From: Dialister histaminiformans
Lineage (GTDB): Bacteria; Bacillota; Negativicutes; Veillonellales; Dialisteraceae
Length of the DNA stretch: 42,305 nt
Direction: 5' to 3'
Assembly (NCBI RefSeq): GCF_900103425.1
Contig: NZ_FMXA01000013.1
Location: 1-42,305 of the forward strand
Positions 7,829-15,121 of this stretch are shown here, piece after piece. Both the position numbers and the translations under genes were made by a program. The notes under the pieces were generated by a model that saw only the letters and a list, made by a program, of their open reading frames with translations, did not search any database and had not been told where the DNA came from. How positions within the stretch are numbered: position 1 is the stretch's first letter; the number at the start of each line of letters is the position of its first letter.

Positions 7829-8776
7829 TTATTCCTTCATCAGCTCATGGGCTCTGCTGACGCCCTGGCGAATCTTCTCACAACTCTGATTAAACTGTTC
7901 TCTTTCTTCTTCTGTGAGGTCATATTCCAGTACTTTCTCAATGCCGTTCTGACCTACTACCGCAGGAACACCTGCACATATTCCTGTATGTCCATATTCC
8001 CCGTGAAGCGGTGCGCTGAGCATAAAGATTTTCTTATCATCAGCAAATACGGCCCGGGCAATGGATGCGGCTACTGCGCCGATACCAAATTCTGTACAGC
8101 CTTTTCCCTTATAGATTCTTCTGGCTGTATCCAGAATATGCTTTCTGGCCTGTTCCCGGTCTATATGGATACCAAATTCTCTGGCAGCCTTTTCAAAAGG
8201 CTGTCCCATAAAATCGATATGTGACCAGGGAATCATCTGGCTGTCGCCATGTTCCCCCATGACAAGTCCGTCGAAGGAGTTATGATCCAGTCCGGTAAGC
8301 TGGGAAAGATAATCGGTCAATCGGGCAGAATCCAGGCTGGTTCCTGTACCAAACACATGTCCTTCCGGCAGAATGCCTGATTCCGATATAACCTGAGTAA
8401 TTACATCACAGGGATTGGCCACATTGATAAACACCCCGGAGAAACCGCTGGCCTGGACCTTTTCCATACAGGAGATAATCAGTCGGGCTGTAAAAATCAG
8501 TTCATTATCCCGGTTTTCTGCGCTCATGCTCGTCTTTCCTGCGGTATTGATGATTATTCCACAATCCCCCAGTTCCGGATATCCTGCACTTTCATAATGC
8601 ACTTTCCCCGGCATGAATTTCACTGCATCATTCAGGTCCTGAACCTGGCTGGCCGCAGCGATTTCATTAATATCGCATATTTTGACAATATCCGCAGCAT
8701 CCAGCATTCCGGCTGCATACGCAATGTGTGATCCAACATGTCCTGCCCCAATAATTCCCAAAATTCTTTTATGCAT
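7829..8776 (-). CDS. L-2-hydroxyacid dehydrogenase, LDH/MDH superfamily (HicDH-like)
   Basis: A 315-aa cytoplasmic NAD-dependent dehydrogenase interconverting a 2-oxoacid and an L-2-hydroxyacid. The Rossmann motif GIIGAGHVGSH is at 8-18. Catalytic residues in LDH numbering are present: Arg109 (Arg89 here), Asp168 (Asp149), Arg171 (Arg152) and His195 (His176 in GEHGDSQ). The substrate loop after NTAG reads KTSMSAEN. The key position 102 is Ser, not Gln (lactate dehydrogenase) or Arg (malate dehydrogenase). That argues against simple lactate or malate and fits L-2-hydroxyisocaproate-type enzymes, which act on branched or bulkier oxoacids; the exact substrate is inference. ATG follows AGGAGG. 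It has its own terminator. Confidence 0.85.
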   Translation of the reverse strand: MHKRILGIIGAGHVGSHIAYAAGMLDAADIVKICDINEIAAASQVQDLNDAVKFMPGKVHYESAGYPELGDCGIIINTAGKTSMSAENRDNELIFTARLIISCMEKVQASGFSGVFINVANPCDVITQVISESGILPEGHVFGTGTSLDSARLTDYLSQLTGLDHNSFDGLVMGEHGDSQMIPWSHIDFMGQPFEKAAREFGIHIDREQARKHILDTARRIYKGKGCTEFGIGAVAASIARAVFADDKKIFMLSAPLHGEYGHTGICAGVPAVVGQNGIEKVLEYDLTEEEREQFNQSCEKIRQGVSRAHELMKE

Positions 8777-8866
8777 AGCTGCCTCCTGTTGTTTTACCTG
8801 TGCTAAAGCACAACCTCACCTGAAAAAACATGCACATAAACAGATCGCCTGAGATATTATATTAGC

Positions 8867-8904
8867 AAAAAAAGAGATGGGAATAAAATCCTCATCTCTT
8901 TTTT
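8867..8904 (-). terminator. terminator of rpsO
   Basis: AAAAAGAGATG (8869-8879) pairs with CATCTCTTTTT (8893-8903), followed by T on the minus strand, directly after the rpsO stop. Confidence 0.9.
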
Positions 8905-8908
8905 ATAA

Positions 8909-9178
8909 TTACTTAATGCGCAGACCAAGCTTTTCGCCGAGAGCTCTGTAACGGTTAATATCCTTCTTCTGCAGGTATGCGAGAAGGTTTCTACGACGGC
9001 CAACCATCTTGAGCAGGCCACGACGGGAATGATGATCCTTCTTGTGGGACTTCAGATGTTCGGTCAGAAGAGCAATTCTCTTGGAAAGCATAGCAATCTG
9101 TACTTCCGGAGAGCCTGTGTCACCTGGATGTACTGCATAAGCGGTCATGATTTCTTTTTTCTGTTCAGCTGTTAACAT
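8909..9178 (-). CDS. rpsO: 30S ribosomal protein S15
   Basis: An 89-aa four-helix protein binding 16S rRNA in the small-subunit platform. The family sequence is clear: [16 protein letters not shown], then [16 protein letters not shown] and RRRNLLAYL. The ATG at 9176-9178 is preceded by AGGAGGAAA. Fourteen extra in-frame residues upstream are leader, not protein. A strong promoter lies at 9263-9291, leaving an untranslated leader of about 75-80 nt, long enough for the autoregulatory structures known for S15 in other bacteria (not demonstrated here). Confidence 0.97.
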   Translation of the reverse strand: MLTAEQKKEIMTAYAVHPGDTGSPEVQIAMLSKRIALLTEHLKSHKKDHHSRRGLLKMVGRRRNLLAYLQKKDINRYRALGEKLGLRIK

Positions 9179-9262
9179 AATCTTTTCCTCCTGAAATATA
9201 AATAGCCATATCTGGGTCAACGTTGGAGATTCGTTTAACTCAGGTACAGTTCAACCTTTTAG

Positions 9263-9291
9263 ATTATACATGCCGCCTCTGTTTTTTTCAA
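9263..9291 (-). promoter_or_regulatory. promoter of rpsO
   Basis: TTGAAA, 17 bp, TATAAT on the minus strand. Confidence 0.88.
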
Positions 9292-9377
9292 GTGTTCCCG
9301 GAAAATTCTGTCGTTTTACTGATATTCTGTAAAACCCGTCATTCCTCAGACAGCAGCGGCATCGGCTCCGCCTGTGA

Positions 9378-10172
9378 TTATTTCCCGCCAAGCATCATGC
9401 GGTCGCTCACATCATCAGTTACTTCTTCAAATTTTCTGAGAAGCATATCTATTGTCAGCTCTTTTTTCTGTTCCGCATTATAATCTGCAATGATTTTCCC
9501 ATCATTCATCATAATCAGACGGTTTCCCAGTCGAAGGGCGTCTCTCATATTATGAGTAATCATAAGGGTCGTCAGCTTCTGTTCCGTAACAATCTGATTG
9601 ACCAGATTAAGTACGGTCTCCGCTGTTTTCGGATCCAGCGCAGCCGTAGGTTCATCCAGCAGAAGAACTTCCGGGCGGCGCATGGTGGCCATAAGCAGCG
9701 TTACCGCCTGGCGCTGTCCGCCGGAAAACAGACCGATTCTCGCCGTCATCCGGTTTTCCAGTCCAAGTCCCAGTCGGGCTACCAGGTTCTGATAATACTG
9801 TTCTCTGCTCGGTGTAAATGCCCAGCGGAGTCTGTGGCAAAGTCCGCGCCGGTCAGCCAGCATCAGATTTTCCTGAAGCTGCATCCCTGCTGCTGTCCCC
9901 TTCATCGGATCCTGGAAAACGCGGCCGATATATTTAGCCCGTTTGTATTCAGGCATTCTGGTAACATCCTTGCCATCAATTTCAATCAGTCCCTCATCCG
10001 GGATAAGTGCGCCTGCAATCAGGTTAAGCAGTGTACTCTTTCCTGCGCCATTACTTCCGATAACCGTGCAGAAATCCCCATCATTCATTGTCAGTGAAAT
10101 TCCCCGAATCGCTTTCTTTTCATTCACTGTGCCCTTAAAGAAGGTCTTTTTAACATCTGTTACTTTCAGCAT
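9378..10172 (-). CDS. ABC transporter ATP-binding protein (Trp/Tyr-type importer)
   Basis: A 264-aa cytoplasmic ATPase powering the importer formed with the permease at 10177-11055. Walker A GSNGAGKST is at about 39-47, the ABC signature reads FSGGQRQA (Phe-Ser-Gly-Gly instead of Leu-Ser-Gly-Gly), Walker B is LLLDEPTAAL, and the H-loop is MITHNM. It starts 4 bp after the permease stop with AAGGAAGG upstream, so translation is coupled. No clear terminator follows it; a GTTTTAC/GTAAAAC hairpin downstream (about 9313-9335) lacks a U-run. Confidence 0.93.
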   Translation of the reverse strand: MLKVTDVKKTFFKGTVNEKKAIRGISLTMNDGDFCTVIGSNGAGKSTLLNLIAGALIPDEGLIEIDGKDVTRMPEYKRAKYIGRVFQDPMKGTAAGMQLQENLMLADRRGLCHRLRWAFTPSREQYYQNLVARLGLGLENRMTARIGLFSGGQRQAVTLLMATMRRPEVLLLDEPTAALDPKTAETVLNLVNQIVTEQKLTTLMITHNMRDALRLGNRLIMMNDGKIIADYNAEQKKELTIDMLLRKFEEVTDDVSDRMMLGGK

Positions 10173-10176
10173 AACC

Positions 10177-11055
10177 TCAACCTTCCTTTCCCGCAGCGAT
10201 ATGCGTCTTAATCAGCGGCATAGACAGTGCCAATACTACCACAACGGCAGTAAAGAGCTTTAAGTCATTCGGTTCCATGCCCATGTAAAGAACCACAGCA
10301 ATGATAACCCGGTAAATCACAGAACCAACCATAACCGCAATAAGGGATGTCTTAAAGGAGGTCGCATTCAGCACCACTTCACCGATAATGATAGACGCAA
10401 GGCCGATAACCAGCGTACCAATCCCCATGCCTACATCTGCGAATCCGTTATTCTGTGCCACTACAGCGCCACAGGCACTAATAAGACCGTTGCTGAGCAG
10501 CAGTCCCAGAATAGTCATGGTGTCTGTATTTACCCCCTGCGCTCTCATCATATGCACATTAAATCCGGTAGCGCGGATGCACATGCCTAGTTCTGTGCCG
10601 AAAAACCAGTATACCCACAGCACCAGTACAAGAATCAATCCACCAGATACTACCAGAGCCGCAACGGAACTTCCACAGTCCAGAAACCGGGAAGCCAGTC
10701 GGAAAATCGTATCTGTGCGGAGCAGGGATACATTCGCCTTACCCATAATATGCAGATTGATGGAATACAGTGCAATCATAGTCAGAATTCCTGCCAGGAT
10801 TGCGGGAATCTTAAGCTTTGTATACAGAATACCTGTAACCGCACCTGCCACCATGCCACCGATAACTGCTGCCACAATGGCCAGCCACGGAGACACTCCG
10901 GCCACCACCATGGTAGCCGCTATAGCTCCCCCGAGAGGGAAGCTCCCTTCACATGTCATATCCGGAACATCCAGAATTCGAAAGGAAAGAAATACCCCCA
11001 GGGACAGGATAGCCCACATAAGCCCCTGTGCCCCTGTAGAAATCGCCAGATCCAT
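10177..11055 (-). CDS. ABC transporter permease (branched-chain/Trp-type)
   Basis: A 292-aa inner-membrane protein with about eight hydrophobic segments, of the large permease family that includes LivH and sugar permeases. The short N-terminus, the MDLAISTGAQGLMWAILSLG start and the DVPDMTCEGSFPLGGA segment are typical of permeases paired with PF04392-type lipoproteins, predicted to import tryptophan or tyrosine. Substrate is inference from the family. ATG follows GGGGGT. Two hairpins (11074-11097 and 11111-11139) lie between it and the binding-protein gene. Confidence 0.9.
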   Translation of the reverse strand: MDLAISTGAQGLMWAILSLGVFLSFRILDVPDMTCEGSFPLGGAIAATMVVAGVSPWLAIVAAVIGGMVAGAVTGILYTKLKIPAILAGILTMIALYSINLHIMGKANVSLLRTDTIFRLASRFLDCGSSVAALVVSGGLILVLVLWVYWFFGTELGMCIRATGFNVHMMRAQGVNTDTMTILGLLLSNGLISACGAVVAQNNGFADVGMGIGTLVIGLASIIIGEVVLNATSFKTSLIAVMVGSVIYRVIIAVVLYMGMEPNDLKLFTAVVVVLALSMPLIKTHIAAGKEG

Positions 11056-11073
11056 TTATATACCCCCAGAATG

Positions 11074-11097
11074 AAAAAGGGTCTGAATCGCCCTTTT
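11074..11097 (-). repeat. small hairpin in front of the permease start
   Basis: AAAAGGG and CCCTTTT pair across a loop of about 10 nt, 18 bp upstream of the permease ATG. It could stabilise the processed mRNA end or modulate translation; this is inference. Confidence 0.55.
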
Positions 11098-11103
11098 CCC
11101 TGT

Positions 11104-11139
11104 AAAAAAAGGAACTTCCGTATAACGTCCGGAAGTTCC
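11104..11139 (-). terminator. internal terminator between binding protein and permease
   Basis: GGAACTTCCG (11111-11120) pairs perfectly with CGGAAGTTCC; the minus strand continues with seven T. It lies inside the operon, 65 bp after the binding-protein stop, and should let the lipoprotein be made in excess over the membrane parts. Confidence 0.88.
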
Positions 11140-11203
11140 TGATACCCTCAGTATAACCAGCCGCGCAGTCTGTTTTTCATTTGCACAGGACCAGCGGCTA
11201 TAC

Positions 11204-12184
11204 TCAGATTAACTTAGCTCTGTCAAGAACGGACTGCGGAACTTTGATTCCCAGCTTATCCATTTCGGCCTTGTTAATATACAGATGTGTGACAGGTGCA
11301 CCCTCTACAGGAAGATCCTTGACTTCCTTCTTCCCTTCCAGAATGTCCGCTGCCATCTCGCCAGCCCTATGCCCAATATCATAGAAGCTGATAGATTCCG
11401 AAGCGAAAGCTCCATTCTTTACATGCCCCACTTCTGCGCCATATACAGGAATATGGCCTCTGTCAGCCACAGACATCAGAGTCGGTATGGAAGATGCCAC
11501 TACATTGTCTGTTGGAACGTAAATCGCATCCACCTTGCCAAGGAAGCCTTCAGCTACCTGCTGAATATCATTTACATTGTTGACAGTGAGTTCCTTAACC
11601 TGGATTCCCATTGACTTACATGCCTTCTTCAGATCGGCAACCTGAACCACGGAATTAGCTTCGCTGGAGTTATACAGAACCCCAAGAGTCTTAATATCCG
11701 GCTGGATTTCCTTAATCAATGCCAGCTGTTTATCCAATGGCGCTCTGTCTGATGTACCGGTTACATTGCTATCCGGATGAGCTTCATCATTCATAAGCTT
11801 AGCTGAGGTATAGCTGGTAATCGCTGTCCCTACAATCGGAATGGTATCCGTCGCATTGGCCATAGCCTGCGCTGCCGGCGTAGAGATTGCGCAAATCAGA
11901 TCTACATTGCCGGAAACAAAGCGAGACGCAATCGAATTGAGATTTGACTGATCCCCCTGCGCGTTCTGCTGATCAATTTCTACCTTATCGCCCAGACCAC
12001 GTTCATTCAGTGCGGCTACAAATCCCTTGTTGGCTTCATCAAGGGCCGGATGCTGTACAATCTGTACAATTCCTACTTTTTTCTTTCCCTGTGCTGAATC
12101 GGTACCACAGCCTGAAATGAAGCCTGCCATCATGGTTCCCACAACGGCCGCTGCCAGTACCTTTTTCCACTTATTTCCTACCAT
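11204..12184 (-). CDS. ABC transporter substrate-binding lipoprotein (Trp/Tyr-type)
   Basis: A 326-aa lipoprotein that captures the substrate outside the inner membrane. The signal peptide (1-25) ends in the lipobox FISGC with Cys26 as lipid anchor. The mature part starts KKVGIVQIVQHPALDEANKG, and IVGTAITSYTSAKL and DAIYVPTDN follow, as in the PF04392 family (TrpX-like, including tryptophan/tyrosine receptors). It is first gene of the importer operon, with ATG behind GGGAGGA. No T-box or trp-leader peptide is seen in the 100-nt upstream region, so amino-acid control is not evident. Confidence 0.9.
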   Translation of the reverse strand: MVGNKWKKVLAAAVVGTMMAGFISGCGTDSAQGKKKVGIVQIVQHPALDEANKGFVAALNERGLGDKVEIDQQNAQGDQSNLNSIASRFVSGNVDLICAISTPAAQAMANATDTIPIVGTAITSYTSAKLMNDEAHPDSNVTGTSDRAPLDKQLALIKEIQPDIKTLGVLYNSSEANSVVQVADLKKACKSMGIQVKELTVNNVNDIQQVAEGFLGKVDAIYVPTDNVVASSIPTLMSVADRGHIPVYGAEVGHVKNGAFASESISFYDIGHRAGEMAADILEGKKEVKDLPVEGAPVTHLYINKAEMDKLGIKVPQSVLDRAKLI

Positions 12185-12284
12185 TCTACTTTTCCTCCCA
12201 TAATTACAATTATTCTCCGCTTCACGGCTCAGGCCGGCCCCTTCACTTGCACCTGATTAGCAGAGACTCTTATGTATTGCGAGT

Positions 12285-12293
12285 ATTATAGCA
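12285..12293 (-). promoter_or_regulatory. extended -10 promoter of the ABC importer operon
   Basis: TGCTATAAT on the minus strand, a perfect -10 with TGn extension; no convincing -35. The transcript would start about 95 nt before the lipoprotein gene. Confidence 0.65.
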
Positions 12294-12338
12294 CAGAAGT
12301 GCCATAAAAAGAAGAGACATCTCCTGAATGAAGGCACT

Positions 12339-12371
12339 AAAAAATAGATGCGATAAAATCACATCTATTTT
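12339..12371 (-). terminator. terminator of rpmF
   Basis: AAAATAGATG and CATCTATTTT pair around a 10-12 nt loop and are followed by T on the minus strand, 10 bp after the rpmF stop. Confidence 0.85.
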
Positions 12372-12381
12372 CTATGCTTCA

Positions 12382-12567
12382 TTATTCAGCTGTGTGAGCT
12401 GCTACAACGGACTTTCCTTTATAGAAACCGCATTCTGGGCAAACCCTATGAGGCATCTTCAGTGCGTGGCACTGTGGACATTCCACCAGTCCCGGGACTG
12501 TCAGCTTCCAGTTAGCACGTCTCTTGTCGCGACGGGACTTGGAATTTTTTCTCTTTGGACTTGGCAT
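12382..12567 (-). CDS. rpmF: 50S ribosomal protein L32
   Basis: A 61-aa basic large-subunit protein. The start MPSPKRKNSKSRRDKRRANW and the zinc ribbon CPQC...CPEC are diagnostic, so this is the zinc-binding (C+) form. ATG follows AAGGAGGTG. In most Firmicutes the gene sits after yceD (DUF177); here the preceding gene is a PadR regulator and rpmF has its own perfect promoter and a leader of about 95-100 nt. Confidence 0.97.
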   Translation of the reverse strand: MPSPKRKNSKSRRDKRRANWKLTVPGLVECPQCHALKMPHRVCPECGFYKGKSVVAAHTAE

Positions 12568-12670
12568 TTCGGCACCTCCTTACCGCTCGGATTACTCCGT
12601 TATTTTCGGTTCACGATTCTGTAACCGCTCCCCACTCATCGTTCTCACGAAGAAAATTATCAACTTCAAT

Positions 12671-12699
12671 ATTATACGAAGTGGCGCAGTTTTTGTCAA
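12671..12699 (-). promoter_or_regulatory. consensus promoter of rpmF
   Basis: TTGACA, 17 bp, TATAAT on the minus strand. The leader that follows contains a CGGTT/AACCG hairpin upstream of the ribosome binding site. Confidence 0.92.
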
Positions 12700-12711
12700 T
12701 AACCTTCTGCG

Positions 12712-13119
12712 TTAGTCTGCAAACTCTTCGCGAACCGTACTGATCAACGCATCAAAATCATTCAGCCAGCCAAGCACCTGCTCTATCATATAGGGTATAG
12801 CCTGCCTGCCACGCGTTGTAATGGTATAGATTCTTCTGCTTCGTTTATCAGGAGAATCCCATTGGCTTTTTACAAATCCCTTATCTTCCAGCAACCGAAG
12901 AACCGGATAGAGCTCATTGGGATTCGGCTTATAAGTATTATGTGTTCTGGCAAATATATCTTTTTCCAGCCGATTTCCATAGCTGTTGGATTCCGAAAGA
13001 AGTTTCAGTACAAATGTTGCTGTAAGCAATCTTTTCCACTGACGTCGGGTAACAAGTTCATTAATGTCTTCTACCCAGGGTGCTACTTTTTCCTTCTCGT
13101 CTTTTTTGTAGTCTGCCAT
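12712..13119 (-). CDS. PadR family transcriptional regulator
   Basis: A 135-aa winged-helix DNA-binding protein, probably a dimeric repressor. The PadR core is visible: LLTATFVLKLLSESNSYGNRLEK, then NPNELYPVLRLLEDKGFVKS, and the wing RRIYTITTRGRQAI. A charged N-terminal stretch of about 28 residues precedes the core, and the C-terminal dimerisation helix is short. PadR regulators often control multidrug efflux genes lying next to them; no such gene adjoins here, and the RND pump is about 23 kb away. Ligand and target are unknown. Confidence 0.9.
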   Translation of the reverse strand: MADYKKDEKEKVAPWVEDINELVTRRQWKRLLTATFVLKLLSESNSYGNRLEKDIFARTHNTYKPNPNELYPVLRLLEDKGFVKSQWDSPDKRSRRIYTITTRGRQAIPYMIEQVLGWLNDFDALISTVREEFAD

Positions 13120-13173
13120 GATGAATCACCCTTTCTGACTTATGCCAAACTTTGAACTGAAGGCTTTGCCTGT

Positions 13174-13202
13174 ATTATAGAGTATTTTTACAATTTCATC
13201 AA
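13174..13202 (-). promoter_or_regulatory. promoter of the PadR gene
   Basis: TTGATG, 17 bp, TATAAT on the minus strand; perfect -10, four of six at -35. Confidence 0.7.
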
Positions 13203-13267
13203 TAATTTTACATGGGAATAAGGTTCTGATACCTGAATTCCTCCAGGATAAGCTATATCTTCCTTAA

Positions 13268-15121
13268 TCACTTACTCTGACCGGTCTGATGAATGACCAT
13301 CTGTTTTTCATCCTTGCGCATACGGAAGAAATTATACACGTTTTCCGCTACTTTCCGGTTCATTCCCTTTGCCTGTGTCAATTCCTCGACAGAAGCCTTT
13401 TTCATCTCATCCAGAGAACGGAATGCGTGCCACAGTGCCTTTCGTCTTGCCGGCCCTACCCCTTCAATATGGTCCAGTATGGATTCCGTATTGCGCTTGG
13501 CATGCCACTGTCTGTGATAAGTAATGACAAACCGATGCGCCTCATCCCGGATATACTGAAGAAGTTGCAATGCCGGTTCATGCCGGTCCAGAACAATGGG
13601 TTCATCGCTATCTTCCACATAGATTTCTTCCATGCGCTTGGCCAGTCCGATAACCGGTGCATCTACACCGCACCCGCGAATGACCGGAATAGCCGCATTC
13701 ATCTGAGGCAAGCCGCCATCCAGAACTATCAGATCCGGTTCCGGCCAGTCTTTCTCTGTGCCATACCGCCGTTCCATAACCTCGGCCATAGACTTAAAAT
13801 CATCAGGTTTCCCCTGTGTGGTGCGAAGTTTAAATTTCCTGTATTCCTTCTTCGCCGGACGCCCCTGTTCAAATACCACCATGGACCCCGTGGTTTCCGC
13901 CCCCTGATTATGCGAAATATCGAAGCATTCCATCCGTTCCGGAAGCCGGGGCAAATGAAGGAGTACCTTCAGCTTTTTCAATGCTCCCGCCTCCCGGGCA
14001 TCCTGATATGCCCACTGCAGCTTTTTATCCTTCAAATATTTAGCTGCATTTTCCATAGCCATATCTTTCAGCCCGCGCTTAAATCCTCTCTCCGGAACGA
14101 CAACTTCTACATGACTGCCTCTCCTGTCAGAAAGCCATTCTTCCAGAAGCTTCTGCTCCTCTGGAAGCACAGGAACCAGTACACATTTCGGTATAATGGC
14201 CGCATTGGCTCCATAAAAATCCTTTATAAATGCCGCAATGATTTCCTCATCTGTTTCTTCCTGGCTTTCGGGAATATTGAAATTTTCCTTGCCAATCATT
14301 TTTCCATATCGTACATAAAAAATCTCAATGGCCGAATGCCCGCCATCCCGCGCCAGGCCAATTACATCAAAATCTCCGTCCTTAGCTACGATATTCTGCC
14401 TTTGCTGCACACTCATAATGGCCCGGATCTGATCTCTGAACAGGGCGGCCTTCTCATACTCCATCCGTTCAGAAGCTCTGCGCATATCCTGCTCCAGCGT
14501 ACGGACGAGTTCCGTGTTCTTTCCTTCAAAAATATCACATATGGCCTTTACATATTCCATATATTTCTCATGACTGATTTTCCCGCAGCAGGGACCGGTA
14601 CAAAGCCCCAGGTAATATTGAAGACAGGGTCTGTCCACGCGCATGCTCCGGCATGTCCTTATCGGAAACCGCCTTTCAATAAGGCGCAGAGCCCTCCGCA
14701 GACCGCCTACATCGGTAAACGGACCATAATACCGGGAAAATCCATCGCGCTTCAGGTTTCTTGTCACAAAGATGCGGGGCCATTCTTCACCGGTAATTTT
14801 CACATACGGATACGTCTTATCATCCCGCAGGGAAATGTTGTATTTCGGATGCAGTTCCTTTATCAGGTTGCATTCCAGAATCAGCGCCTCCATCTCCGTA
14901 TTGGTCATGGTAATATCCAGATCGTCCGCGTGCCTTATCATGGCAGCCACTTTGGGTGACCGGTTCTTATCTTCCCGTACATAGGAGCGTACACGATTTT
15001 TTAAATTGACCGCCTTGCCAACATAGATAACCCTGCCATTCTTATCTTTCCACCGGTATACACCGGGAGTCGTAGGCAGTGATTCTACTTTGGCGCGGAT
15101 TTTGTCATTGACATCAATCAT
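13268..15121 (-). CDS. uvrC: excinuclease ABC subunit C
   Basis: A 617-aa nuclease that makes both incisions flanking a DNA lesion after UvrB loading. It contains a GIY-YIG nuclease domain (about 15-95; [18 protein letters not shown]) for the 3' cut and a UVR motif (about 200-235) that meets UvrB. The RNase H-like C-terminal nuclease ([10 protein letters not shown]) makes the 5' cut, and the tail carries tandem helix-hairpin-helix motifs ([12 protein letters not shown]). It overlaps the 3' end of uvrA by 8 nt. No clear terminator follows before the PadR promoter. Confidence 0.98.
   Translation of the reverse strand: MIDVNDKIRAKVESLPTTPGVYRWKDKNGRVIYVGKAVNLKNRVRSYVREDKNRSPKVAAMIRHADDLDITMTNTEMEALILECNLIKELHPKYNISLRDDKTYPYVKITGEEWPRIFVTRNLKRDGFSRYYGPFTDVGGLRRALRLIERRFPIRTCRSMRVDRPCLQYYLGLCTGPCCGKISHEKYMEYVKAICDIFEGKNTELVRTLEQDMRRASERMEYEKAALFRDQIRAIMSVQQRQNIVAKDGDFDVIGLARDGGHSAIEIFYVRYGKMIGKENFNIPESQEETDEEIIAAFIKDFYGANAAIIPKCVLVPVLPEEQKLLEEWLSDRRGSHVEVVVPERGFKRGLKDMAMENAAKYLKDKKLQWAYQDAREAGALKKLKVLLHLPRLPERMECFDISHNQGAETTGSMVVFEQGRPAKKEYRKFKLRTTQGKPDDFKSMAEVMERRYGTEKDWPEPDLIVLDGGLPQMNAAIPVIRGCGVDAPVIGLAKRMEEIYVEDSDEPIVLDRHEPALQLLQYIRDEAHRFVITYHRQWHAKRNTESILDHIEGVGPARRKALWHAFRSLDEMKKASVEELTQAKGMNRKVAENVYNFFRMRKDEKQMVIHQTGQSK

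Noticed and set aside
12185-12330. possible T-box or trp leader before the amino-acid importer
   Set aside because: No specifier loop, no GGTGG-type T-box sequence and no terminator/antiterminator pair; the leader is only about 95 nt.
13289-14959. 556-codon plus-strand open frame opposite uvrC
   Set aside because: Antisense shadow of uvrC. Composition (many His, Phe, Cys, Pro) and lack of a start site argue against coding.
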